Below, piece after piece: positions 50,755 through 58,621 of a stretch of 64,000 bases of DNA. The notes under the pieces were generated by a model, which saw only the letters and a list, made by a program, of their open reading frames with translations, was not told where the DNA came from and did not search any database. Each line of letters begins with the position of its first letter. The stretch's first letter is position 1. The stretch is taken from contig NZ_BAABIS010000001.1 in assembly GCF_039542905.1 (NCBI RefSeq), forward strand, positions 2,046,001 through 2,110,000, read 5' to 3'. The DNA is from Kitasatospora terrestris (lineage in GTDB: Bacteria > Actinomycetota > Actinomycetes > Streptomycetales > Streptomycetaceae). Position numbers and translations under genes: made by a program.

Positions 50755-52155
50755 TCAGGCGGGCAGGCGGTAGTTCTCGTCGAGCGCCGCGCCCCGCTCG
50801 GGGTGCGCCTCGTCGTAGCCGCGCGCGTTGCACTGGAGGCCACCGACGATGCAGTGGTTCACCAGGGCGGCCAGGGTCGGGGCGTCCCAGGCGTTGAAGA
50901 AGTCGTAGTGGAAGGAGAAGCCCCGTCCGCTCGACAGGTGGAGCTGCGGCAGGTCACCGGCGGGCACCGGGAACGCCATCTTGAACTCGATCATCGGCAG
51001 CGCCACCGGGTGGTCGGCCGGGCAGACGCCGTCGATCGGGTACGCCATGTGGCTCTTGTGGTCCGGCGTGTCCAGGTACAGTCCGTTCCAGCAACTGGGG
51101 GCCTGGTAACGGATGTTGAGCTGGGAGTTGGCCGGGCAGCTGATCGGCAGGTCGATGTTGTGGTAGCTCTCCCCGCACTCCCAGCCGGCCACGTACCCGG
51201 GGTCGGTGGCGAACTGGGTGGACGTCGCCGTCGGGCTGCCGACCACGAAGCGCAGCCCGGTCGGGAACGGCCGGACCGAGGTGTAGTCGACCACGTTGGT
51301 CTTGTAGTAGATGACCTGCGGGCCGACCGGGTCGATCGGGGTGGAGCCGTTGTACAGCGTGGGCATCCAGTACGCGGACTTGTCCCCCGGCGCCGTGCAG
51401 GTGGTCGAACCCGCCTGCAGCGAGGCCACGGTGGAGGCCGCGTTGGTGGTGGTGTTGCCCATGAAGGTGTGCATGTGCGAGGCGCCGGCCTGGCCGGGGA
51501 AGACGATCGGGTCGTCCGGCGCGTCGTGGTTGGCCGAGCAGTTGGCCTGGAACTCGTGGAAGTACGCGTGCGGCGGCACCTTGGTGGACGGCGTCACGCC
51601 GGTCACCTGCGGGTTGGCGAGCACGTACCCGGTGGACGGCTGGGCGACCTGGCCGAACACCTTGAACTCGTACAGCGAGTAGCCGTAGCCGGTGCCGCGC
51701 GCGGTGGCGTACAGCCGCAGGTACCGGCCGGAGGCCGGGACGTTGAGCTTCTGCACGCCGCCGGTCGAGGCGGTGGTGGAGTAGACGGTCGACCAGGCGG
51801 TCGCGTCGTTGGAGACCTGGAGCTGGTAGGCGGACGCGTACGCCGCCTCCCAGTCCAGCTCGACGGAGCTGATCGTGGCGCCCGCGCCCAGGTCGATCTG
51901 CAGCCAGGACGGATCGCTCCAGGCGCTGGCCCAACGGGTGTTGGGGTCGCCGTCGACGGCCGCGGCGGCCGGGAAGCCGGCGTTCTCGACCGAGGACGCG
52001 ACCACCGGCCGGGACTTCGAGATCAGCCCGTCGGCGGCGGCGGCCTGCTGGCCGGTGGTGCCCACGCCCGCGAGGGCGAGCACCGCGGCCAGGGAGGCGG
52101 TCAGTGCCGCCCACCGGGGCCGTGGCCTGCCTCGGGACAGGAAACGGGGTCGCAT
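50755..52155 (-). CDS. Secreted discoidin + DUF1996 protein
   Basis: 466 residues; the frame is open far upstream through the GH16 gene, but the ATG at 52155 follows GGAGG and starts a signal peptide (WAALTASLAAVLALAGVGTTG). Residues about 40-175 form a discoidin domain (AVDGDPNTRW, WLQIDLGAGATISSV, GYGYSLYEFKVFG). DUF1996 follows, with HEFQANCSANHDAPDDPIVFPGQAGASHMHTFMGN, SAYWMPTLY and a His-rich SFHYDFFNAW end. The role of DUF1996 is unknown; it occurs on secreted proteins of fungi and actinobacteria, and the His cluster (including HMHTF) suggests metal binding. It lies 110 bases after the GH16 gene, past a hairpin. Confidence 0.82.
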   Translation of the reverse strand: MRPRFLSRGRPRPRWAALTASLAAVLALAGVGTTGQQAAAADGLISKSRPVVASSVENAGFPAAAAVDGDPNTRWASAWSDPSWLQIDLGAGATISSVELDWEAAYASAYQLQVSNDATAWSTVYSTTASTGGVQKLNVPASGRYLRLYATARGTGYGYSLYEFKVFGQVAQPSTGYVLANPQVTGVTPSTKVPPHAYFHEFQANCSANHDAPDDPIVFPGQAGASHMHTFMGNTTTNAASTVASLQAGSTTCTAPGDKSAYWMPTLYNGSTPIDPVGPQVIYYKTNVVDYTSVRPFPTGLRFVVGSPTATSTQFATDPGYVAGWECGESYHNIDLPISCPANSQLNIRYQAPSCWNGLYLDTPDHKSHMAYPIDGVCPADHPVALPMIEFKMAFPVPAGDLPQLHLSSGRGFSFHYDFFNAWDAPTLAALVNHCIVGGLQCNARGYDEAHPERGAALDENYRLPA

Positions 52156-52188
52156 CGGACCTCCAGGTGGTGGATGGGTGGGGGTTGC

Positions 52189-52223
52189 CCCGGGGCGGGC
52201 ACTCGGGCCCGGCCCGCCCCGGG
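52189..52223 (-). terminator. Hairpin after the GH16 gene
   Basis: CCCGGGGCGGGC (52189-52200) pairs with GCCCGCCCCGGG (52212-52223), 12 bp with an 11-base loop, between the GH16 gene and the downstream DUF1996 gene. It may reduce, not abolish, read-through. Confidence 0.65.
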
Positions 52224-52265
52224 AGTCTGGATCCGGCGGGAGTCCGGATCGGGCGGCGCCGCGGG

Positions 52266-55200
52266 TCAGGCGTAGACGCCGAACTCGTACAGCGAGTCGC
52301 CGTAGGCGGTGCCGCGCTGGGTGATGTTCACCCGCACGTAGCGCCCGTTGGCGGTCACGTCGAGGTCGTCCACGCCGCCGGTGCCGCCGGTGGTGGAGTA
52401 CGCGGTGGTCCAGTTGGTCCCGTCGTTGGAGACCTGGATCTGGAACGCCTTGCCGTAGGCGGACTCCCAGCCGAGCTGGACGTGCTTGACCGCGGTCGGC
52501 TGGCCGAGGTCGACCTGGATCCACTGCGGGTCGGCCCACTCGCTGGCCCACCGGGTGCTCCAGTTGCCGTCGGTGGCGTTGGACGCCGGGTACGGCGCGC
52601 CGTTGCCCGCGGCCTGGTAGGTGGAGGCGGTGGTGGTCTTCCCCTTGGCCACGTTGGTGCCCTGCGGGGTCGGCGCGACCACCCGGAAGGACTTGGTCTC
52701 GATGCCGACGTTGCCGTGGCCGTCGAAGGCGTAGACGTACACCTTGTACACGCCGAGCTGCTTGGGCGCGGTCGCGGTGAAGCGGCCGGGCGAGGTCTCC
52801 TTGAAGACCACCTGGGAGAGGCCGGTGCCGCCGCCCGCGTACTTGTCGCAGTAGTAGAGCGTGTACCGGATCAGGTCGCCGTCCGGGTCGGTGGTGTCGG
52901 CGGTGATGTCGAAGGTGCCGCCGGCCGGCACGGTGGCCGTGTTGCTCAGCGTCATCGAGGAGATCACCGGCGGGGTGTTGGAGCCGACGTCGCCGGCGTA
53001 GTCCTTGACCACCGAGTGGAAGGCCAGGCGCCGCCAGCCGGCCGGGGTGGTGTTGTACCAGACGCCGCCGAAGTCGTTCTCGGTGCCGTAGTGGAAGACG
53101 GTCGCGCCCAGCGCCACGCCCCGGTGCCCGGTGATGCAGGTCCAGTTGTTCAGGTAGGCGTCGCGCTTGGCGGTGTCGGAGGGCTCGGTCGGCACGCCGT
53201 TGGCGTCGTTCGGGACCTCCCACTCGCCGTCCTCGCCGGACTCGGTGATGATGTACGGCTTGGTGTAGCCGCCGCTGATCCAGTCGTTCTTGACGTTGCA
53301 GACCGAGCCGTAGGAGTTGACGGCCAGCAGGTCGAGGCTGGGGGTGTGGTTCTTGTAGTAGACCCAGGAGCCGGTCCAGGCGTCGGTGGAGGTCACCGGG
53401 TGGTTGGGGTCGATCGCGTGGATCGCCTGGGTGATCCGCTCCACGTACTTGGCGTACGCGACGCGCTCCTGCTCGACGGTCAGCCCGTTCGGGTAGGTGT
53501 GGTCCTGGGTGGTGAGCAGCACCTCGTTGCCGACGTCCCAGAGCAGCACGCCCGGGTGGTCCTTGTAGGTGCTCACCCACTGCTTGATGGATTCCAGGGT
53601 GGAGTCCATGTACGCGGTGTCGCCCACGTAGTCGGCGCCCTGGTTCAGCCAGAAGCCGTTGACCACCTTGATGCCGTGCGCGGCGGCGGTGTCCAGCAGC
53701 GGCTTGGAGGCGGCGTCGGTGCCCCAGGTGCGCAGGGTGTTGACGCCCATCGCCTTGAGCTCGCGCATGTGCGCCTCGGCGGTGGACATGGCCGGGCCCC
53801 AGGTGATGCCCTTGAGCTGGTAGGGCTGGCCGTTCACGGTGAGCTGCCAGTTGCCCTGCGAGCCGGTCACCTTGACGGTGGAGGCGCCGGTGGGCACCGC
53901 CGGGTCGGTGAGCGCGGCGGGCGCGGTGCCGCTGGTGGTGGAGACGGTCACCCGGTCGATCGCCATGGTGCCGCCGGAGGAGGTGGCGTCGGTCGGCGAG
54001 GTGCAGTTGCAGACCGCGTTGGGGTAGCCGCCGCCGATGCCCAGGTTGAACACCAGGTAGAAGCCGTGGTGGACCGCGTTGTCCCAGGTGGTGACGCCGA
54101 CCTGGGACTCGTTGACCTGCCAGACCTGCTTGCCGTCCAGGTACCAGCGGATCTGCTCGTCGGAGACGGTCCGGTCGAGGATCATCGAGTAGGTGTGGAA
54201 GCCGGTCTGGCAGCCGGTGCAGCTCGCCAGGCCGCTGGTCATGCCGTCGTACTCCTTGCAGTTGCCGCCCGGGGCGGTCCCGCAGTGGAGGGTGGCGGAC
54301 AGCTGGCTGCGCCCGTTGACGCTCTCCAGGATGTCGCTCTCGCCGGCGCCCGGCCAGGCGGTGAAGTTGCCGCGGTTGCCCGCGCCCATCGCCCGGAACG
54401 ACGGCCAGTAGCCCACGCCGTTGGCCGGGTCGGGCTGGCGGACGGTCGCCGAGATCTGCAGCCGGCCGCCGGCCGGTACGGCGAAGTCGGAGCGCTTGGA
54501 CTCGACCCGGCCCGAGGTCCAGGCCGTGCCGTTCTTCACCGCGGTCAGGTTGAGCGCGCCGTTGCCGTCCAGGCCCACGTTGGCCGGGGAGTCGGTGTCG
54601 GTCTGCACCTCGCCGCTGCCCCAGTTGGCGGGGCCGCCCTGGTAGCCGGTGCCGGTCTGCACCGTCCAGTTGGCGGCGTTCGGCGCGGAGCCGGCGGCCC
54701 CGGAGAAGTCCTCGTCGAGGACGGTGCTCCAGTTGCCGGGCGGCGTGGTGGGCGGGGTGGTCGGCGGGGTGGTGGCGCCGCCGCCGGTGTTGACCTGGAA
54801 CTCCCAGAGCGAGTAGCCGTATCCGGTGCCGCGCTGGGTGCCGTTCATCCGCACGTACCGGCCGGACCCGGAGACGTCCAGCGACTCGGTGCCGCCGGCA
54901 CCGGTGGTGGTGGAGTAGACCGTGGTCCAGCTCGCACCGTCGGCGGAGGTCTGGATCTGGTACGCCTTGCCGTACGCCGACTCCCAGTTGAGGACCACAC
55001 GGCAGATCTGCTGGACGCTGCCGAGGTCGACCTGCAGCCACTGCGGGTCGGTGTTGGCGCTCGACCAGCGGGTGCCGGTGTTGCCGTCGACGGCGTTCGC
55101 GGCCGGGGTGCCGTAGTTCTCCGTGGAGGAGGAGGTGGCGGTCTTCCCCTGGGCGGCGTTGGCGCTGTCGCAGCTGCCGCCGCCGCTCCCGGTGAAGGAG

Positions 55201-55721
55201 CCGAAGACCTGGAACTCCCAGAGGGAGTAGCCGTATCCGGTGCCGCGGGTGATGCCGTTCATCCGCACGTAGCGCCCGGAGCCGGTGACGTTCAGGGTCT
55301 CGGTGCCGCCGGTGCCGGTGGTGGTGGAGTAGACGGTGGTCCAGCTCGCACCGTCGGCGGAGGTCTGGATCTGGTACGCCTTGCCGTAGGCGGCCTCCCA
55401 CTGCAGGACGACCTTGCTGATCGACGCGGTCGCGCCGAGGTCGACCTGCAGCCACTGCTGGTCGGTGGCGGTGCTGGACCAGCGGGTGCCGGTGTTGCCG
55501 TCGACCGCGGCGGCCGCCGGGGTGCCGCCGCCCTCGATCGAGGAGGCGGTGACGGTCTTGCCCTGCGAGATCACGGCGTCGGCAGCGTGCGCGGCCGTTC
55601 CGGGCCACAACAGCAGCAGTCCGGACACCATCGAGGCGGCGAGCGGCGCGGCGAGCCACCGCCGGCGCGATGGGGTCGGGCGGCGGCGGGGCACCGGCTG
55701 AGCGGTGGGTGGAGCGAGCAT
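52266..55721 (-). CDS. Secreted multidomain enzyme: discoidin x2, GH16, TIM barrel, Ig-like, discoidin
   Basis: 1151 residues. After a signal peptide come two discoidin domains (about 45-330), a PTTPP linker, and a GH16 laminarinase-type domain with ESDILE as the E-x-D-x-x-E catalytic motif. Then, from ITWGPAMSTAEAHMRELKAMGVNTLRTWGTD, a TIM barrel of GH2/GH5 type has likely acid/base LWDVGNEVLL and nucleophile YIITESGEDGEW. An Ig/cadherin-like domain (TVPAGGTFDITADTTDPDGD) and a third discoidin domain close the protein. Two catalytic domains suggest paired endo and transfer or exo action on beta-1,3-glucan. GGAGAG precedes the ATG. A 17-spaced promoter and LacI-type operators lie upstream. 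Confidence 0.85.
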   Translation of the reverse strand: MLAPPTAQPVPRRRPTPSRRRWLAAPLAASMVSGLLLLWPGTAAHAADAVISQGKTVTASSIEGGGTPAAAAVDGNTGTRWSSTATDQQWLQVDLGATASISKVVLQWEAAYGKAYQIQTSADGASWTTVYSTTTGTGGTETLNVTGSGRYVRMNGITRGTGYGYSLWEFQVFGSFTGSGGGSCDSANAAQGKTATSSSTENYGTPAANAVDGNTGTRWSSANTDPQWLQVDLGSVQQICRVVLNWESAYGKAYQIQTSADGASWTTVYSTTTGAGGTESLDVSGSGRYVRMNGTQRGTGYGYSLWEFQVNTGGGATTPPTTPPTTPPGNWSTVLDEDFSGAAGSAPNAANWTVQTGTGYQGGPANWGSGEVQTDTDSPANVGLDGNGALNLTAVKNGTAWTSGRVESKRSDFAVPAGGRLQISATVRQPDPANGVGYWPSFRAMGAGNRGNFTAWPGAGESDILESVNGRSQLSATLHCGTAPGGNCKEYDGMTSGLASCTGCQTGFHTYSMILDRTVSDEQIRWYLDGKQVWQVNESQVGVTTWDNAVHHGFYLVFNLGIGGGYPNAVCNCTSPTDATSSGGTMAIDRVTVSTTSGTAPAALTDPAVPTGASTVKVTGSQGNWQLTVNGQPYQLKGITWGPAMSTAEAHMRELKAMGVNTLRTWGTDAASKPLLDTAAAHGIKVVNGFWLNQGADYVGDTAYMDSTLESIKQWVSTYKDHPGVLLWDVGNEVLLTTQDHTYPNGLTVEQERVAYAKYVERITQAIHAIDPNHPVTSTDAWTGSWVYYKNHTPSLDLLAVNSYGSVCNVKNDWISGGYTKPYIITESGEDGEWEVPNDANGVPTEPSDTAKRDAYLNNWTCITGHRGVALGATVFHYGTENDFGGVWYNTTPAGWRRLAFHSVVKDYAGDVGSNTPPVISSMTLSNTATVPAGGTFDITADTTDPDGDLIRYTLYYCDKYAGGGTGLSQVVFKETSPGRFTATAPKQLGVYKVYVYAFDGHGNVGIETKSFRVVAPTPQGTNVAKGKTTTASTYQAAGNGAPYPASNATDGNWSTRWASEWADPQWIQVDLGQPTAVKHVQLGWESAYGKAFQIQVSNDGTNWTTAYSTTGGTGGVDDLDVTANGRYVRVNITQRGTAYGDSLYEFGVYA
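55198..55446 (-). repeat. 249-base near-identical repeat, copy B
   Basis: First discoidin domain of the GH16 gene, inverted relative to 43525-43773. Silent positions are conserved too, which implies recent duplication or gene conversion. Confidence 0.85.
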
Positions 55722-55822
55722 CGGGGGACTCTCCTGAGTGGGCGGTGGGGGCGCGGCTGCACGCCGGGGCGCGCCGGGTCCGAGGGGTGGCCGGACGGTG
55801 GCACGACGGACGCGGTCCACAT

Positions 55823-55838
55823 GGGAGAGCGCTCTCTC
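55823..55838. promoter_or_regulatory. LacI-type operator 1 of the GH16 gene
   Basis: GGGAGAGCGCTCTCTC; the 12-base core GAGAGCGCTCTC (55825-55836) is a perfect palindrome identical to the core of the LacI autoregulatory site. Confidence 0.72.
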
Positions 55839-55992
55839 AGTGAGGAGATGGTTGCCCGCCAGCCGGTCCACGTCAAGACTTCGGACGAGAACTCCGGTTC
55901 CGGAACTCGACGGCCCAACTCCGCAGGTGGAAACGGTACGGCCGATCACCCTTGACGCATCCCGCCCGCCGGGGCAGGCTGGGGAGCACAGC

Positions 55993-56008
55993 GGGAGAGC
56001 GCTCTCCC
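55993..56008. promoter_or_regulatory. LacI-type operator 2 of the GH16 region
   Basis: GGGAGAGCGCTCTCCC, identical over all 16 bases to the site before the LacI gene. A third, imperfect copy follows at 56021-56034. Confidence 0.72.
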
Positions 56009-56097
56009 ACCTGGCAGGGCGAGAGCGCACTCCCGCTCCACCTGTCGAGCCGCGAATTGCGTTGACGCACCGCGTCCCGCGCGGCTTTGCTGCTGCG

Positions 56098-56541
56098 ATG
56101 TCGAACCTCCGCGTGATCCAGCCCGCCGACGAGGCCGAACTCGCCGACTGGCGGCACATCCACAACGTGATCATCCCGACCGACCCGCTCGGCCCGGACG
56201 ACGTCCGCGACCGGGCCGGCCGCTACCACCTGGAGGTCGCCTACCTCGGCGACACCCCGGTCGGCTGCAGCACCGTGCGGCCACCCTGCGAGGAGACTCC
56301 GGCCGCCACCGTCATCGCCCGCGTGCTGCCCGAGCACCGGGGCCGGGGCTTCGGCACCGAGCTCTACCTGCGCGGCCTCGCCCGCGCCCGGGAGTTCGGC
56401 GGTGAGGGCGTCGAGACGGTCGTGCTGGCGAGCAACGGGAGCGGACTGCGCTTCGCCCTGCGGCACGGCTTCGTCGAGACCGAGCGCTACCTCCTCCCCG
56501 GCGACACCGTCCCCTACGTCGCACTGACCCTGAGCGTCTGA
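56098..56541 (+). CDS. GNAT-family N-acetyltransferase
   Basis: 147 residues, a single GNAT domain: RVIQPADEAELADWRHIHN start, acetyl-CoA loop ARVLPEHRGRGFGTELYLRGLA and the ending ASNGSGLRFALRHGFVETERYL. The substrate is unknown. The frame is open further upstream through the operator region, but those residues are not GNAT-like. There is no Shine-Dalgarno; TTGACG-18-TTTGCT ends six bases before the ATG, so the mRNA is probably leaderless. Its promoter lies about 30 bases beyond the LacI-type sites, so co-regulation with the GH16 gene is possible but not shown. Confidence 0.85.
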   Translation: MSNLRVIQPADEAELADWRHIHNVIIPTDPLGPDDVRDRAGRYHLEVAYLGDTPVGCSTVRPPCEETPAATVIARVLPEHRGRGFGTELYLRGLARAREFGGEGVETVVLASNGSGLRFALRHGFVETERYLLPGDTVPYVALTLSV

Positions 56542-56569
56542 CCCCGCCGCCGAGCCGCCCAGCCACCGA

Positions 56570-56608
56570 ATAGACACTGTCTACGCCGCACTGGTAGACA
56601 GTGTCTAT
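56570..56608. promoter_or_regulatory. Double TetR operator overlapping the tetR start codon
   Basis: ATAGACACTGTCTAC (56570-56584) and GTAGACAGTGTCTAT (56594-56608) form perfect 15-bp inverted arms. Each arm is itself a dyad (TAGACA-C-TGTCTA and TAGACA-G-TGTCTA), so there are two 13-base sites. The TAGACA of the first and second site are spaced as -35 and -10 (18-base spacer), with the predicted start at the ATG 56607. Confidence 0.8.
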
Positions 56609-57188
56609 GAGTGTTTCGGAGGAGCAGGAGCACGGGCTGCGGCAGCGGCTGGTCGCGGTCGGGGTGGAGCTGGTGGCGGCCGAGGGCACGGCGGCGCTGT
56701 CGCTGCGGGAGATCGCCCGGCGGGCCGGGGTGTCCCACGGGGCGCCGCGCCGCTGGTTCCCCACCCACCGGGAGCTGCTGTCGGCGATCGCCCGGGAGGG
56801 CTTCACGGCGCTGGCCGCCCAGGTCGCCGCAGCCACCGGCGCCGGGCCGCGGGAGCAGCTGGCCGCCCTGGCCCGCGGCTACCTGGAGTTCGCGCTGGCG
56901 AACCCGGGGATGTACGAGCTGATGTTCCGCCACGACCTGCTGGAGAGCGGGACGTCCGGGCTGCGCGATACCAGCCTGCCACTGTTCCACCGGCTGGCCG
57001 GGCTGGTCGCGCAGGCGCGCCCGGGGGCGGCGGAGCCGCAGGTGGCGGCCGCCGCGCTGTGGGCGAACCTGCACGGGGTGGCCCAGCTGTGGAGCTGGCG
57101 GAGCCTGCAGCTGGCGTCCGGAAGCGAGGACTTCGACGGCGTCCTGGCCCGGCTGCTGGAGGCGCACCTCGGCCCGGCGGGCCGGTGA
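56607..57188 (+). CDS. TetR-family repressor of the adjacent efflux pump
   Basis: 193 residues. The HTH (LSLREIARRAGVSHGAPRRWFPTHRELLSAIAREGF) and a TetR_C_WHG-type ligand domain with WANLHGVAQLWSWRSL are clear. The ATG at 56607 lies inside a palindromic operator and has no Shine-Dalgarno, so the mRNA is likely leaderless and self-repressed; GTG at 56601 is less likely. The stop overlaps the GTG of the MFS gene by four bases, so repressor and pump are made together. The inducer is probably the pump substrate. Confidence 0.9.
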   Translation: MSVSEEQEHGLRQRLVAVGVELVAAEGTAALSLREIARRAGVSHGAPRRWFPTHRELLSAIAREGFTALAAQVAAATGAGPREQLAALARGYLEFALANPGMYELMFRHDLLESGTSGLRDTSLPLFHRLAGLVAQARPGAAEPQVAAAALWANLHGVAQLWSWRSLQLASGSEDFDGVLARLLEAHLGPAGR

Positions 57189-58540
57189 GCGCGGGCCCGC
57201 GCCGACGCCTGGCGCTGACCTGCTCGATCGCCGGCGCGGCCCTGGTGGCCCTGGACGGGACCGTCCTGACGGTCGTCCAGCCCACCCTGCAGCGGGAGTT
57301 GGGCGCCACGGTCGCCCAGGTGCAGTGGACCGGCACCGGCTACCTGATCGCGGTGGCCGCGCTGCTGGTGGTGGCGGGGCGGCTGGGCGACCTGTACGGG
57401 CACGGCCGGCTGTTCGCGGTCGGGGTGCTGGGGTTCGGCGCGGCCTCGGCGGGCATCGGGCTGGCGCCGTCGATCGGCTGGGTGGTGGCGCTGCGTGTCG
57501 CCCAGGGGGTGTTCGGGGCGCTGCTGCAGCCGGCCACGCTGGGCATGCTGCGGGCCGCGTACCCGCCGGACCGGCTGGGGATGCCGATCGCGCTGCGGAC
57601 CGGGGCGATCGGGCTGGCGGCGGCCGCCGGGCCGCTGCTGGGCGGGGCGCTGACGGCCTGGCTGGGGTGGCGGCCGGTGTTCCTGCTGAACGTCGGGCCG
57701 ACCCTGCTGGTCGGCGCGGCGGCGTTCGCCCTGCGGCTGCCGGTGCCGGCGCGCCGCGAGCGGACGCCGCTGGACCTGCCCGGCGCCGCGCTGCTCGCGC
57801 TCTCCCTCGCCGCGCCGGTGTACGCCCTGACGGCGTGGCAGGACGGGGCGCGGTGGCCGGCGCTCGCGCTGCTGGTGGGCGGCGGCGCCGCGGCGGCCTT
57901 CGCGCGCCGGCTGCGGACGGCGGCGCACCCGCTGTTCGCGCCGCGGCTGCTGGGCGCCGCGCCGGTGGCGGGTTCGCTCGGGGTGCTGGTGGCGGCGTCG
58001 GCGGCGCTGTTCGGCACGCTCTTCGTCGGCAACTGGTTCCTCCAGGACGTGCAGGGGCTGGATCCGCTGACGGCGGGTCTGCGGGCCCTGCCGCTGCCGC
58101 TGCTGATGGTGATCGGCGCGCCGGTGTCGGCGGTCGCCGCCCGCCGGTACGGCCCGCGCCGGACGGTGGCGGGCGGGCTGGTGCTGCTGGCGCTCGGGGC
58201 GGCCCTGCTCTCCCGGCTGGACGCCGCCGCCTCGGCGCCGGCGACCGGTGGGTGCTTCCTGCTGATGGGGGCGGGCTTCGGGGCGGTGATGGTGACGGCG
58301 ACGGCCGTGGTAGTGCGTCACGTGGAGGCGGCCGCGGCGGGGGTCGCGGGCGGGTTGCAGCAGACCGCGCTGAACGTCGGGCCGACGCTCGGGACGGCGG
58401 TCGCCACGCTGCTGCTCGCGACCTCGCCGCCGCCCGGTCCGGCCCTGGTCCTCGCCCTGCTCCCGGCGGCGGCGGTGCCGCTCGCCCTGCGCGCCCTGCC
58501 CGGGCCGTCAGGCCGCCCCGCGGCTTCGGCCGTTCACTGA
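57185..58540 (+). CDS. MFS drug-efflux transporter (DHA2-type)
   Basis: 451 residues, about 12-14 membrane helices. LDGTVLTVVQPTLQREL in helix I, the motif A loop GRLGDLYGHGRLF and motif C-like GAIGLAAAAGPLLGGALTAWLGWRPVFLLN are those of H+-coupled drug exporters of the DHA2 group. The GTG start overlaps the tetR stop (GTGA). The substrate is unknown; the TetR partner suggests induction by a hydrophobic compound. Confidence 0.9.
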   Translation: MSAGPRRRLALTCSIAGAALVALDGTVLTVVQPTLQRELGATVAQVQWTGTGYLIAVAALLVVAGRLGDLYGHGRLFAVGVLGFGAASAGIGLAPSIGWVVALRVAQGVFGALLQPATLGMLRAAYPPDRLGMPIALRTGAIGLAAAAGPLLGGALTAWLGWRPVFLLNVGPTLLVGAAAFALRLPVPARRERTPLDLPGAALLALSLAAPVYALTAWQDGARWPALALLVGGGAAAAFARRLRTAAHPLFAPRLLGAAPVAGSLGVLVAASAALFGTLFVGNWFLQDVQGLDPLTAGLRALPLPLLMVIGAPVSAVAARRYGPRRTVAGGLVLLALGAALLSRLDAAASAPATGGCFLLMGAGFGAVMVTATAVVVRHVEAAAAGVAGGLQQTALNVGPTLGTAVATLLLATSPPPGPALVLALLPAAAVPLALRALPGPSGRPAASAVH

Positions 58541-58621
58541 TCACCCAGGGGGAGGGCGCCCTGCGGCCGTTTGCTGGGAGCCGACTGGGAGTCAGCTGTC
58601 AGGTCCCTTTACGATCATCGT

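Larger units (their letters stand above)
55722..56097. promoter_or_regulatory. Divergent regulatory region with GH16 promoter and three LacI-type sites
   Basis: This 376-base gap holds no gene. On the minus strand TTGACG (55871-55876), a 17-base spacer and AACCAT (55848-55853) form the GH16 promoter. GGGAGAGCGCTCTCTC (55823-55838) lies about ten bases past the -10, overlapping the likely start. A perfect GGGAGAGCGCTCTCCC lies at 55993-56008 and a weaker GAGAGCGCACTCCC at 56021-56034, about 120-185 bases upstream, where looping between sites is possible. On the plus strand TTGACG (56062-56067) and TTTGCT (56086-56091) form a promoter six bases before the GNAT ATG. Confidence 0.7.

Noticed and set aside
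50755..55659. A single 1634-residue minus-strand protein including DUF1996
   Set aside because: The upstream two-thirds is out-of-frame GH16 sequence; the ATG at 52155 with GGAGG and a signal peptide is the true start.
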